NCBI GenBank assembly: GCA_002914805.1
Contig: JXTB01000414.1
Location: forward strand, 170,444-234,443
Length of the DNA stretch: 64,000 nucleotides
From: Parasponia andersonii
Lineage: Eukaryota > Streptophyta > Magnoliopsida > Rosales > Cannabaceae
Direction of reading: 5' to 3'
Position numbers and translations under genes: made by a program. Position 1 is the first letter of the stretch, and every line of letters starts with the position of its first letter. Positions 1-11,875 of this stretch are shown in pieces. The notes below the pieces were generated by a model, which searched no databases, had not been told where the DNA came from, and saw nothing but the letters and a program-made list of their open reading frames with translations.

Positions 1-1515
1 GAGAATTCCCTTTATGTCAAGAAAGAGAAGTGCGAGTTCTGTCAGACAGAAATAATGTTTCTGGGACATCGGGTTAGCAAGGGGAAGATCCGTATGGACG
101 AGCGGAAAGTCCAAGCCATTATTGACTGGACAGCCCCGACAAAGGTGACTGAGTTGCGGTCCTTCCTTGGACTAGCAAATTATTACCGACGATTTATCGA
201 AGGCTACTCGAAGAAAGTCAGCCCACTCACCGACTTGCTGAAGAAAGATAGAAAGTGGGAGTGGACGGATGAATGCCAAGGAGCCTTCGAGAGGGTGAAA
301 TAGGCGGTAATCTTAGAACCTGTTCTACGCTTATCGGACTTCAACTTGCTATTTGAAGTCCATACCGATGTATCCGATAGAGCTATTGTTGGGGTATTAG
401 TCCAGGAGGGACACCCCATTGCCTATGAGAGTCGGAATCTGAAAGAAGCTGAACATAGGTATTCAGCCCATGAGAAGGAGATGGCAGCAGTGATTCATTG
501 CCTAGAGATATGGAAACATTATCTGTTGGGTACGAAGTTCACAGTCATAACCGACAATGTTGCCAACACCTACTTTAAGACGCAGAAGAAACTCTCCCCG
601 AAACAAGCAAGGTGGCAGGAATTCCTTGCTAAGTTCGATTTTGCATGGCTACACTGGCCAGACAAAGAGAATCAGGTGGCAGATGCTCTTAGTCGAAAAG
701 AGGTAAAATCCTTCGTTGCTTCCCTCACAATGGTAGAATCAAACTTTCTTGACAAAATCAAGCAACATATTAAGGCGGATAAGACTTACTGCAAGTTGAG
801 GCAGCAAGTTCTTGATGGGGAAATCCGCAAATATTGGGTCGAAGACAATCTGTTGCATGCGAAGGGCGGCAGATTGTATGTCCCTAAGGGCGGGGGACTG
901 AGACAAGGGTTGTTGAGAGAGACCCATGACCCTCAATGGGTTGGCCATCCAGGAGTAGAATGGATGCTTGCCTTGGTGTCAAGGCACTACTTCTGGCCCA
1001 AGATGGAGGAGGACATTGAACTCTATGCCTGTACCTGTCTAGTGTGCCAACTAGACAAGACTGAGAGAAAGAAGCAAGCGGGGCTTCTTCAACCCCTCCC
1101 CATCCCGGAACGACCATGGGAGTCCATCTCCGTGGATTTTATTGTTGGCTTTCCTGCGGTTGATGGCAAGTGATCAATAATGGTGGTTGTTGATCGATTC
1201 TCCAAATATGCGGTGTTCATTGCTGCACCTCATGCTTGCCCGGAAAATGTAGCTACCGAATTGTTCTTCAAACACGTGGTGAAGGTATTTGGAGTACCAC
1301 GGGATATAGTCAGCGACCGTGATGCGCGGTTCACGGGCAAATTCTGGACCTATCTGTTCAAACTCATGGGTTCAGAATTAAAATTCTCCACAGCAAACCA
1401 TCTGCAAACCGATGGCCAAACGGAGCGGATCAATGCTTTGGTAGAAGAGTACTTGCGTCACTACGTGTGCGCAAGTCAGAAGGATTGGGTGGGTTTACTG
1501 GATGTAGCCCAATTN
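1..1515 (+). pseudogene. Ty3/gypsy (chromovirus-like) pol fragment: end of RT, RNase H, integrase
   Basis: One reading frame runs through the whole stretch, broken only by TAG at 301-303 and TGA at 1171-1173, with no frameshift. In order it shows the end of the reverse transcriptase (FLGHRV, then [14 protein letters not shown]), an RNase H domain (VHTDVSD, HEKEMAAV, VITDN, ending VADALSRK), an integrase zinc-binding segment (HPGVEW ... CTCLVC) and an integrase core (SVDFIVG, IVSDRDARFT, LQTDGQTERIN). It has a single RNase H, unlike the Tat element further right. The fragment enters from the window edge and stops at the N at 1515, so the RT active site, gag, LTRs and the integrase C-terminus are not visible. 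A chromovirus origin is inferred from motif style; the exact lineage is uncertain. Confidence 0.9.
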
Positions 1516-2550
1516 CTTCCCTAAAATTCTCACTACTAGACATATGAAAAGAAATACGGATGAGTTTAGTCCTATGCGAGCATCAAGGATCTTCGATATA
1601 TGCAAGCAAATTTTGGGAGTTCACCCTAGGATTGTATTAACAAGCAAGCTCATCGAATTTTTTCTAATCGGTCTACGGATTCATAAAAATTGCTCGAGCA
1701 GTTCGTCAAAATAAATAAATAGGGTTTCAGACCCTAAAAAACTCTTTATGACTTCGTCTTTATCCATTCTCTAAAAAAAAAAAAGAAGTCTATTCTACGA
1801 ACTGGTAGAAGGGATCTGAAAAATCCCCATTCCAGTCCATCCGAATGTGGATGGGTTCTTGTTCAGGCCATTTGGACTCCACAGTTTGTTTCAATTCCTA
1901 GAAATAAAAACTGAGAATAAGCTTTTTCGAGATAGACGAAGAATAATAGGAGAGAAGAAATATACTAACCTTTCTTCGAAAACAGAAGGATTGAGATATG
2001 ATCTGAAGGATTGTGGTAACTCCATCGGAGAAGATATTGGAATTATGCGAGCTGAAAAACAAAACGACTCTGGAGGGGTTGCTCTGAAATACTTTGGATT
2101 TTAGAAAGATGGAAGATGAGAAAGTTTATAATGAAGAAGCGGATTGATTTCCGATATTTATCTCTCACGCATCGCTAAATCACAGCCGTAGATCAAGGTA
2201 TTTGATTTTCAGATCTAAAGGCCGAAGTTCACGGGGGATTTGATTTTTTCCGAAATTAAATCAGTATCTTTTCAAAATTTGAAACGATTCGATTGAAGAC
2301 GACAACTGGCATCATCGCTATCATTAAGTCTCCTCGAGTTCTGCTATTCTTCTTAGAAAAGGCGACACGTGTTTTCATCTGTTAGAAAAAAATGCGCGTA
2401 ATCTTGAAAAAGGTAAGATTTGAGATCTGGCGACTCTTCGACTCAGGGTCTCAAATCTAGGTCATAATGTTGCATTTTTTAAGCTCGCACTTACATTAGA
2501 AGGAAACTCCATTTTATCCTAAAGAACTAATGGAGCTGGAGGGCAATTGT
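1516..2550 (+). mobile_element. 3' internal region of a Tat-type Ty3/gypsy element, with the head of its antisense gene
   Basis: This stretch matches 56028-57078 of the nested Tat element throughout (for example the shared blocks around 1516-1600, 2160-2330 and 2470-2545). On the minus strand, 1543-1516 reads as the ATG and first codons of the antisense gene seen complete at 56054, and is then cut off by the N at 1515. The rest is non-coding; the plus-strand frame 1847-2104 has no counterpart in the other copy and looks accidental. A purine-rich tract (GGAGCTGGAGGG, 2532-2543) just before the LTR is a plausible polypurine tract. A minus-strand AT-rich motif near 2150-2165 could be a TATA box for the antisense gene. 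Confidence 0.75.
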
Positions 2551-3176
2551 TGTGCGGTCTAAAATCCTATGTCAGGTCGTATGAGTAAGATTAAGTGCGA
2601 CCTCTTTCGAAAGAGTTGCATGCGACCTCTTCCAAAAGAGTTACGTGCGACCTCCTCCGAATAAGTTAAGTGCGACCAGAATGAAAAGGAGACTAGTCTA
2701 CACTTCGTCAAATGAGTAACCTACAAAGAAACGGAAACAAAAGTTTCTCTTTAAAGATCGACCAGTTACCTTATTTAAGTGATTACCCAGTTATATTATT
2801 ACTCAAATTGTATTGCCCGATTGTACTGTTACCCATTCTCACAATTGGGAACATTGAGCTATCCTCATCTATATAAAGGGAGATCAATGTTTCAATAAGG
2901 GGATCTTAGACTTTTTCTGATCTTGGGAGGTTGAGGAATTTTTGAGAGAACCTTTTTAATTTTTTCTTCTTCTTTCTGAACAACACATTGTAATTTTGAG
3001 TTCTTGTAATTCTCCAGAAAATAGTGAAAAACAGTGAATGTAGACTCATCTTTTTTGGGACTGAACCATTATAAAATTCTTGTCTCTTTATTTGCTTTGA
3101 TTGATTACCCTTTTCACATAAGCTACATCTCGCAATTTTTTTTCTAAATTTATCGTCGACAAAATCTTCATCAACA
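2551..3176 (+). repeat. 3' LTR of Tat-type element (about 626 bp)
   Basis: It starts TGTGCGGTCTAAAATCC and ends in CAACA, and aligns along its length with the LTRs at 15361, 46689 and 57079. The U3 part holds tandem copies of a roughly 24-26 bp unit with core TGCGACCTC (2590-2680). A TATA box (CTATATAAAGGG) lies at about 2869-2880 and an LTR-type R/U5 region follows. No matching 5' LTR is visible on the left, because the element is truncated at the N at 1515. Confidence 0.85.
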
Positions 3177-3918
3177 ACGACAAAACTCTACTTAATTATA
3201 GGTTGATAATCACGGAGGATGAATAGATTTTACTCGCCAACTAAGGTGTAAAAAGCATAATGAAAAAAACTAAACCACTCACCATCTTGTTAACGAAATA
3301 TAAATACCAGATTCCTCTTATGTAATAAAAAATTAGCCCATACACAAATGTTAGTGTAAGAGTGAGATGATTAACGTCAAGAGTGAGATAATGGCAATAA
3401 CATTTGTGTTTGACAAAGGAACTTGCAGCGATTTTTTTTTTTAATTTGTTGAGATGTGTGTAAAAAAAGATTTTTTTTTTCAAAAGTAATATGTCTTAAA
3501 CAGTAATTTTATGCAGTGTACAAGGTAGCAATGGACCCACCAAACTAATATTATCTTACTTGCTATATAAGTTTTGAATAATGACACTTGCAATAAAACT
3601 TTTATTAAATTTTTAATATTAACATGTGTAATATATAATTGGATAATATTCAATTAATGAATATAATTAATATATTTATGATAAATTTTAATATATTAAT
3701 TAAATAATATTATCTCAAATATTATATATATTAATATTAAAAATTTACAAAAAATTATCCATAAGTTTTTGGTAACGATTATGTTGCATCCGATAATAAT
3801 ACAAGACTACTGCTCTAGTAATAAATTCCAACGAACCGTACGCTAGCTTAAGTTATTAATATATTTTTTTTCTTAACTTATTAATATTTTTTTTTTCGAT
3901 TGGATGGTATGCCCCACC
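3177..3918. other. AT-rich intergenic stretch without a recognisable gene
   Basis: No open frame here has coding character; the minus-strand frame at 3241-3483 is low-complexity (Lys/Phe/Leu-rich) and resembles nothing I know. The only structure is the inverted repeat listed separately. Confidence 0.6.
3606..3747. repeat. Foldback: perfect 17-bp inverted repeat
   Basis: TAAATTTTTAATATTAA at 3606-3622 is the exact reverse complement of 3731-3747; the AT-rich loop is about 108 bp. It may be the core of a small MITE, but terminal repeats and a target-site duplication are not clear. Confidence 0.4.
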
Positions 3919-4883
3919 TGTAAGACCCTCATAGACTCGGACTAGGCCTGTGTGCAAGCTGGCACGGGCCGACACACAACCATGCCTTAGGGGGAGGCAC
4001 GGTGAGACTTGTTGGCTGCAAGAAAATGCATGGCGGGCATGCATGACAAGTGTGTTGGGCGGACACACTAAGTAGGCAGAACACTTAGGCACACATGCGA
4101 GTGAATCACATGTGTGCGTCCAACAGAGAATTTCATAAGGGCGGCGTGCGGAGCATGGTGAGCGCGCGCAGCAGGACATGTGCGCAGGCGAGACTGGGCG
4201 TGCGTGCACGATCACCACACACAGACGTGCGTGAGAGAAATCCGGACGCTGGGGCGGGCATTCGGACAGATGGCCGAGAAAAGTGGGAACGTGGCTGAGT
4301 GGGCGTAAACATGGCTGAAGAGTCATGGAACACTTGGCACCAGCCTCGGCAGGTGGCCGAGACAGGCAGGGAACGTGACCGAGATTGGCGGGGAACATGG
4401 CCGAGAAAGGCGTGGAACGTGGACCACTGAACGTGGCCATATCTGACCAAGGTGGGTGGCTGGGCACCCACGACCGAGTTCCAGGGGGAACCGGGCGAGT
4501 GGCCGAAGGTTGCGGACGTGGTGCACCTGCGCGCGGGATGNGTGTTCCAGCCCTTAGAACGTGGGAAAAGTGATCCTAGTGGCTGGGGGTGTCAGCCACA
4601 TCAATTTTGCCTATAAATACCCAAGGGTGGGTAAGGTTGAGGACACAACAGAAAATTGAGTCTTGTGTGTGTTCCCTTCTGAGCGAGTGTAATTCCTTTT
4701 TGTGAGTAATAAAAAGGTTAGGAGTGATTCCTGTATATGCATGTGCGTGCTTATTTACTTTGTGCCGAGAGTTCATATTGAGTGTTGTGAGTTAAACACT
4801 TGAGTACGGCTTAACTAAGTGGGTGACTTAGTGTCATCACTAGGCGAAAAATTCAAACGAAACGAGTTTTAGACCCTGTGACG
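3919..4883 (+). mobile_element. Solo LTR, Del/Tekay-like, flanked by CCACC
   Basis: This GC-rich block stands out from its AT-rich surroundings. It begins TGTAAGACCC and ends GACCCTGTGACG, and is bracketed by the 5-bp direct repeat CCACC (3914-3918 and 4884-4888), the size expected for LTR integration. It has a TATA box (CTATAAATACCC, from 4611), a poly(A) signal (AGTAATAAAAAGG, near 4705), and a tail similar to the LTR scrap ending GGGTCGTGACA at 19259. Internal GTGGCCGA-type short repeats fill 4260-4420. The last two bases are CG rather than the usual CA, which I read as a point change. No internal retroelement sequence is attached. Long minus-strand frames across it are by-products of high GC. 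Confidence 0.7.
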
Positions 4884-5052
4884 CCACCCAAGGTAGCAAC
4901 CTTAACTCACTCGTGCGCGTAAAAGTTCGGTCTTTTTCTAATATCTTCGGCGCCTACCAAAAGACGTGACGTGAAAGCCTTCCATCTTCATCTTCTCCAT
5001 TTTTCTCCTCCAATCGAATTACAGAGCTTCCAAAACCCTAAGACGACAATCG
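4884..5052 (+). promoter_or_regulatory. Leader and proximal promoter of the acyl-CoA oxidase gene, abutting a solo LTR
   Basis: Only 169 bp separate the LTR end from the start codon. The segment 4978-5016 is pyrimidine-rich, as is common in plant 5' leaders. No TATA box is evident within it; the nearest is the LTR's own at 4612. The LTR therefore either supplies the core promoter or was inserted into the original one. This is inference from position only. Confidence 0.4.
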
Positions 5053-8000
5053 ATGGACCGCGTTTCACGGCGAACCCAAGTTCTGTCGAAGCACCTCCTC
5101 CTCCGGCCACCGTCCGATCATCCCCTCGGCGCCAATCCATGCCTCAATTACTCGTCTACGGAGCTCTCAGAGCCGTCCGATAATTTCGATCCCGAAGCGA
5201 TGCGAGCGCTCTTGGATTCGCACAATCTGGAGGACAGGGACTGGCTCTTCGGGGTGATGAGGCAGAGCCACCTCTTCAATCCCAGAAGCGCCGCTGGCCG
5301 AGTCTTCGTCTCGCCGGACTATAACCAGTCGATGCAGCAGCAGAGGGAGATGACCATGAAGCGAATCGCTTACCTCCTGGATCGAGGGGTCTTCCGGGGT
5401 TGGCTCACGGAGAAAGGGGTCGATGCCGAAATGAGGAAGTTCGCCCTCTTCGAAGTTATTGGGATTTTTGATCATTCCCTTGCCGTCAAGCTTGGTGTTC
5501 ACTTCTTCTTATGGTGCGGAAATTTCTGATGTCTAATATGTTGGTATATAAAATTTAATTTGGGTTTACTACGGGAAGCAAATGTGATCTTATAAAATTA
5601 AGGTGGGAATTTCAATTTGGCGTTCTTGAATGTGTGTATATGCTATTTTTCCTTTAGCCAGTGTTTGATTGAAGCCAAGAAGAAAAGGTTTTTAAAAAGA
5701 GGGTGTGGTAATGGTATGGTCACCACGCGCTTCTGACCAATCTCTACCCTTTCATTGAGGTCTGGCTGTCTCACGATGGCACCCTGTTAAAATTCATTGA
5801 AAGTGTGGAGTTGATTCATAATGACTCATGAAGTTTGCTTTCATGAATTTCAGGGGTGGTGCTATACAGTTTTTTGGCACAAAGCGTCACCATGACAAGT
5901 GGCTTAGGGACACTGAGAGTTACTTGATTAAGGGTTGCTTTGCAATGTCTGAGTTGGGGCATGGAAGTAATGTACGTGAACTATGAACATTGTTCGATTG
6001 TTCTTTTTTTTTTTTTTTTCAAGTAAAATGCAGTGTGTGATTTTTCTTAATTAATCTAATTGTTTCTAGGCTTGATTCTTTATTCCAGGTTCGAGGAATT
6101 GAAACAGTTACCACTTATGATAGAAATACAGGAGAATTTGTTATTAATACACCTTGTGAATCTGCTCAAAAGTACTGGATTGGAGGTGCAGCCAATGTGA
6201 GTATTATTTTTATCTTTAAAATTTTCGTCACATAAGCATTTTTTTATATTTGGGAATATTACTGTCTGTACCTTATTTATTTACTGATATTTTGCAAATT
6301 TTATTCATTGTTTAGCATGCAACGCATACAATAGTCTTTTCACAGCTCAATATAAATGGGAACAATCAAGGGGTCCATGCATTTATAGCCCAGATCAGGG
6401 ATGCTGATGGCAGCGTCTGTCCCAACATCCGAATTGCTGATTGTGGTCATAAAATTGGTTTAAATGGTGTTGATAATGGTAGAATCTGGTAATATATAGC
6501 AAATTTCTTACACAATTCAATTTTTGTCTGAATATACACGTTGAGTAACAAAGTTTTCTGGACATAAAATAAATTTAACTCGGATGATAGTTTTTTGAAC
6601 TCAATAAATTTAATTCAGATGATATTGGAACTGTTCTTTTAGGTTTGATGATGTGCGGATCCCCAGAGAAAATTTGTTGAATTCAGTTGCTGATGTTTCT
6701 CCAGATGGTCAATATTTGAGTGCAATTAAAGACCCAGATCAGGTACCGATGTTTCTATCTTCCCATTAGGAAAGATGAATACTTCTTTTACATTTATATT
6801 TCCATTTTAACTGCATGCTTGTTTGTTTAGAGTTTAAAACATTTATCTCATCCAGAGGTTTGCTGCATTCTTGGCTCCTTTGACATCTGGTCGTGTAACC
6901 ATTGCAGTCAGTGCAATTTACTCGTCCAAGGTAAGATGTTCTAGGCATGATTTCTTGAATCTTGTTATTATTTTTATGGACTTTCTTAAAATGATTTGTT
7001 GATGATTTTATATAATTTATTCACCTACAGATTGGTTTAGCAATTGCCATAAGATACTCCTTGACGAGGCGGGCATTTTCTCTTACACCAGATGGGCCCG
7101 AAGTTCTGTTGCTTGATTACCCTAGTCATCAACGGCGACTTTTGCCTCTCCTTGCAAAGACGTAAATATTCCATTTTATTTTTGTATCTGAGTTTTATTG
7201 AAACTCATCTGTGGTGGGGATTAAGTTGATTAGTTCAAGTTAATTGGTAATTTACCTTGGAGCAAATATTTCCTAATAGAAGTATGATGATAGAATAGCA
7301 ACCTAGGAAAATGTACTAGCAGCTTTCATACTCAATAACTGGTTCATCCCAATCCCTACGGGTTAATCATTCTATATTGGTGGTGATTTTTTTATAAGCA
7401 GGTAAAGTTTGGATTGGGGCTAAAAAGACTTATGCCTTCGTGCCTTGAAGGCTTGGATACATTCCCACACTTGTATTAGTGATTTGGAATAATTTGCCTG
7501 CCATCTTACTTTTGAAACTATTGCCAATAACAGAAGAGATAATACTATAGAAAGATTAAGCTCTAACTTTGTATTTTGGACTTTTTCTCTTAATTTAAAG
7601 TTATTTTATTGGGATTCTATACTTCAGATACGCTATGAATTTTGCTGCAAATTACTTGAAATCAATTTATGTAAAGAGAACCCCCCAGTCAAACAAAATC
7701 ATCCATGTTGTGTCAAGTGCATTCAAGGCCACACTTACCTGGCATAACATGCGAACTCTTCAGGTCAGTAATGGAACTTAAAACCAGTATGGTTATTTAA
7801 TTTCTGGTTGGTATTACTAAAATCCGTTTGATATATGCTCAGGAGTGTCGTGAAGCTTGTGGAGGGCAAGGTCTGAAGACGGAAAATCGTGTTGGTCATT
7901 TGAAGAGTGAATATGATGTGCAGTCCACTTTTGAGGGAGACAACAATGTTCTCATGCAGCAGGTAAATCAAGTTTATTTGTTCTAGACAAGATTGCGTTG

Positions 8001-9436
8001 TTCTAGCCAATTTTGAAATCATCATCTTGTTTTTTGTAAATGAAATATATGGCTCTCAATTTTTAAGTATTAATTTATCACACACATTTAGAATCAAGTA
8101 CGCACGTATATACAGAAATAGATATGTATGTAAAATTAATTAGGTTATTTGCTTCTCTTAAATGTTTCAGAAGAAGAAATGTACACTATAAAACACATTT
8201 GTAAATTAATATTTATATATTTGGCTTTTAAAGAAATTTTTCCGCCATTTTCTGGACAATTCCGAGCATTAGAAAAGTTTTTTAGTTTCGGACCAGTGAT
8301 GGTCTGCACAACAAATTCAGATAGCTTGCCTTGCCTTTATTCCCTTTCTAGTGTTCATATCACTGCTTCCATAAATCTTAATTTAAATTAAATTTTCTTC
8401 TACAATTTATCTAAAACCAATTCTTCGGTTTCTCACTCAGGTCAGCAAGGCGCTCCTTGGAGAATATCTGGCAGTACAGAAGAGAAATAAACCATTTGAA
8501 GGCTTAGGATTAGAACACATGAACAAGGCCTGCCCTGTAATTCCATCTATTCTTACAAGTTCTACTCTAAGGAGTAGCCAATTCCAGGTACTAAATAGTT
8601 TTGTAGCCATTTTATTTAGACATCAGATCAATCCTGTGGAACTTTATAATAAATATTCCTCATTATTGTCTACATCAGATGGATGCCTTCTGCTTAAGAG
8701 AACGAGATCTACTGAATCGTTTTGCTGTAGAAGTGTTACAACATCAAAAACATGGGCAAAGCAAAGAGTACTCCTTTATTTTGGTGAGAGCTTATTTTCT
8801 GTTCACTGAAGTTATCATCTATCTTTATCCTGTCTTTCTCTAGTCGTCCTTTACCCATTCTTGGAACAGAGTTATCAGCTCGCAGAAGATCTTGGTAGAG
8901 CTTTCTCAGATCGAGCAATACTGCAAACTTTCATAGAAGCAGAGGCTACTGTACCTATTGGTTCACTGAAGGTAATTCGTTCTTCATTTCAACCAATTTT
9001 CGGTATTAGAGTAGGAGGATATGCTACTCTGTATTGATATGACATTGAAAGAACTTCTTGAGATTTTGTTGATGGAAAACAAGAAATAGCTATTGGAGAT
9101 ATTATTTTTACAGGTGAAAGATTTTAATACATCTTCAAGGTGCTGAATTTTTTCTTGTTGAACATGTAAAATTGTAAATCATTGCAGGATATCTTAGGAG
9201 TGTTAAGGTCCATGTTTGCATTGATTTGCTTGGAAGAAGATGCTGCTTTCCTCAGATATGGCTACTTATCAACCGAGAATGCCACTGCGATCAGAAAGGA
9301 AGTAATGAAACTCTGCGGTGAACTGCGACCGCATGCGCTCACCTTGGTTAGATCATTTGGTATCCCCGATGCCTTTTTAAGCCCCATTGCTTTTAATTGG
9401 ATTGAATCAAATTCGTGGTCTTCTACTCAGCACTGA
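5053..9436 (+). CDS. ACX3: Peroxisomal acyl-CoA oxidase, ACX3-type (13 exons)
   Basis: Exons: 5053-5513, 5854-5971, 6089-6196, 6316-6488, 6643-6742, 6856-6930, 7031-7161, 7628-7763, 7843-7962, 8441-8587, 8679-8783, 8870-8971, 9188-9436. All introns are GT-AG, phases join without a stop, and the sum is 2025 nt (674 aa), close to Arabidopsis ACX3. The enzyme catalyses the first, FAD-dependent step of peroxisomal beta-oxidation, converting acyl-CoA to trans-2-enoyl-CoA and passing electrons to oxygen to give hydrogen peroxide; ACX3 prefers medium chains. Residues 7-15 (RTQVLSKHL) fit a PTS2 import signal, and the C-terminus lacks SKL. The acyl-CoA dehydrogenase-type middle domain shows [12 protein letters not shown] (ending at residue 193). 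Glu465 in TFEGDN is the expected catalytic base. The start at 5053 places PTS2 at the N-terminus. No disabling change is seen. Confidence 0.95.
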
Positions 9437-9579
9437 AGCTCCGAGCGATTGTTTCTCCTTCATTTAGTTTGAAGAACAGGGGTATTAATCTTGGCTGCTT
9501 TACTTTATTCTAGCTAATAACAGAGCTAGAATGTCATTACTTATATATTGTAATAATGTTTACGAGCCGGAAAGAAAAG

Positions 9580-9585
9580 AATAAA
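9580..9585 (+). terminator. Candidate poly(A) signal AATAAA of the ACX3-type gene
   Basis: A canonical AATAAA lies 144 nt past the stop codon, after a T-rich stretch with TGTAATAATG elements. The position is ordinary for a plant 3' end; no transcript evidence is available here. Confidence 0.45.
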
Positions 9586-10501
9586 AGTTATATGTATAGT
9601 GGATGCAAATCATTGAATCGTATAAAAAATAAATGCTTGCCTTTTTCTTTCTAGAGAAGTACTCAAGTTTTTGCATCATTAATATATTTCTATGATTATT
9701 AATTTTACAAACTAGGCCATCTCTATTCTCTAGCAGTCATTTGCTTCCAAAGAATGTAGGTTCGAGGTGAAAGAAGTGTGTAATAAGGGGTTAAAATTGA
9801 AAGGATAAGTAATGTTCGTGAACCATGATCAAAATTATATATATATATATATATATTGCCAATCTTTTAACCTATATGTAGGTATTTATTTTTTAGACGT
9901 TATATATGTACCATGGTATTCTTCTGGTCAAGAGGAATCCGATACAAGTGATTTCTTGACCTAAGGTAGCCAGAATCTCTGTCGGCGGTCAACTCTTACC
10001 GCAGTCGTTTTCCTTTAGTGGTGGTGATTCTCACAGTTGTAGGCGGTGAAATTTAGCAGACAACTCGCCTCGAGATGGCGGTCTGGTTTTGGATGGTGGC
10101 GGCATTCCTAGCTGGCCAGAGGATGGCAATGAAGCTGTGGTTGCCGTGCGTCGTCGGGTTAAAGAGAGAAAGAACAGAGGGATGAAGAGAGGAGAGAGAG
10201 AATTATATGTAATCAGTTATTTTTTTAAAGGCAAACGTACAAAAATGCCCTTATAAAAACTGGGTTTTTACAATATTGTTATGTAAAATCATTTTTACTA
10301 GATACCGAAATGAAAAACCATAGTTAATTAATGAGTAATATACATTGCAAAACAAGTCCACATGGCTCTGTCTCTTTCTACAAATAATTTGATTGCATTT
10401 AAACAGGCATTCATAAAATATGGTTATTATGATTGATTACATAATTACAAAGTTTCTCAGTACATAATAAACAACTACACCATAAAAACCAGTTTTACAA
10501 T

Positions 10502-10503
<2 letters not shown>

Positions 10504-10533
<30 letters not shown>
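10504..10533. repeat. (TA)n microsatellite
   Basis: About 15 uninterrupted TA units, read directly from the sequence. Confidence 0.9.
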
Positions 10534-10534
<1 letters not shown>

Positions 10535-11199
10535 CTTAAGTTATTTTCACAAAATTCTGTAATTGTAATAGAAGTCAATACTAGCAAAAGTAATATATGC
10601 TAATATAATCTGCACTCAAAAACGCTAGCTAAAAATTGAATACAGAGAGACAAACAAAATAAACAACTATTTAATAAAACTAAGTTTAATATATTTTATA
10701 TGATAAGCTATAGTTTTATATCAGCTAAGTTCAGAGTTGGAGATAAACAGACTCAAACTGCTGACATCCGCCGTCGGGTAAACTACTGCTTCTGAAAACA
10801 TGATCAATTTTCCGGAATATAAACTGAATAATTTGAAGTAGGGCACTATATATACGAGTTGTTTTTTTGTTTTTGGAAAGGATAAATATATATATATCAG
10901 GTTCTAAAACAAAGGACTTTACTCGAATTAATCACAATTTCTCGTATCAGTCATATACATCATAAGTCAAGATATATTGATCTTGTATTAATGTGCACAT
11001 AAGGCTAATAATAGTAATAAGAATAAGATAATAAGCATACCTTCAGATTGCTAGAGGGCTAAAAGAGACAAGATTCATGAACTTAATGTTTGTATTTCTG
11101 TCAGATTGATTGCCAATAAAACTAGTTGCGCAACAAATTCAAAAACTATCTATAACTGCTTTTAGAAGAGAGATAGGAAAGTAAAATTATAAGAGAGTA

Positions 11200-11863
11200 G
11201 GGGTGTACGTGGTTTGTTTTTGTCAATTTAATGGTAAATCATAAACTAAATCAAACCATCAGCTTACTTTGATTTGGTTTTATTGGTTTCAAATTCTAAG
11301 GTAAAATCATAACCAAACTGTATCCAATGTTTTGATTTAGTTGGTTTGGTTTCATCGGTTAGCAATTTATTTTGTTTTAAATACTTTAAAACAAATTAAT
11401 TCAACAAAAATTAAAACAAAATACTTGGTTATAAAACTGTTATAACCCTAAAGTGTGTAAAACTCATTTCAAAAGCAAAGTACAATAAAAAGAAAGTTAA
11501 GTTACAAAATAAATATATCTAAAAACCCACTTAATTTATGCAGTGAAGTGCATAATAAATTTTATAGACACCAATAAAAAGGATATATATATCACCTATT
11601 TGATTATATAAATATAGACATATATATATATAAGATCACATTTAAAAAGAGTGTCGTAGTTTGTTTTAGTTTTAATGATTTGACGTCGTGATTTAGTTTA
11701 GTTTCAATGATTTGGCATGCTGAAATCAGAAACTAAATTAGATTAATGAATTTAAAAAATCTAAAACCATAACCAAACTAAACAAAAATGAAACTGAACC
11801 AAATCAACAATTTAATTTGGTTTCATCAGTTTTATCGGTTTAGCGGTATCAATGAATACCCCC
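11200..11863. mobile_element. MITE-like foldback element with 12-bp flanking direct repeat
   Basis: The two ends are roughly inverted (GGGGTGTACGTGG at left; the reverse complement of the right end begins GGGGGTATTC). The interior is rich in TTTGGTTTCATCGGTTT-like runs on one side and AACCAAACTAAAC-like runs on the other, so the element is partly self-complementary. It is bracketed by an identical 12-bp repeat, TATAAGAGAGTA, at 11188-11199 and 11864-11875. It has no coding capacity. The GGGGTGTxC...GGTTTGGTTT style is familiar from non-autonomous hAT-like elements of plants, but those make 8-bp duplications, so the family assignment is tentative. Confidence 0.6.
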
Positions 11864-11875
11864 TATAAGAGAGTA

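Larger units (their letters stand above)
9437..11187. other. Intergenic stretch with no clear gene
   Basis: Apart from the 3' end of the ACX3-type gene, it holds TA microsatellites (9836-9856 and 10504-10533) and a relatively GC-rich patch at 9950-10200 in which I recognise no domain. On the minus strand, 10796-10730 looks like a short isolated last exon (TTTTCAG acceptor, then a short frame and stop), but nothing connects it to a gene. Confidence 0.4.

Noticed and set aside
1847..2104. Plus-strand frame of 85 codons
   Set aside because: It lies in the non-coding 3' region of a Tat element and is not conserved as a frame in the homologous copy at 56360-56610.
3856..4471. Long minus-strand frames rich in Pro, Arg and Ser
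   Set aside because: They overlap each other in different frames across the GC-rich solo LTR; absence of stops is explained by base composition.
10730..10796. Minus-strand segment with acceptor-like TTTTCAG and a short frame ending in stop, like a last exon
   Set aside because: No neighbouring exon or recognisable domain; too short to support.
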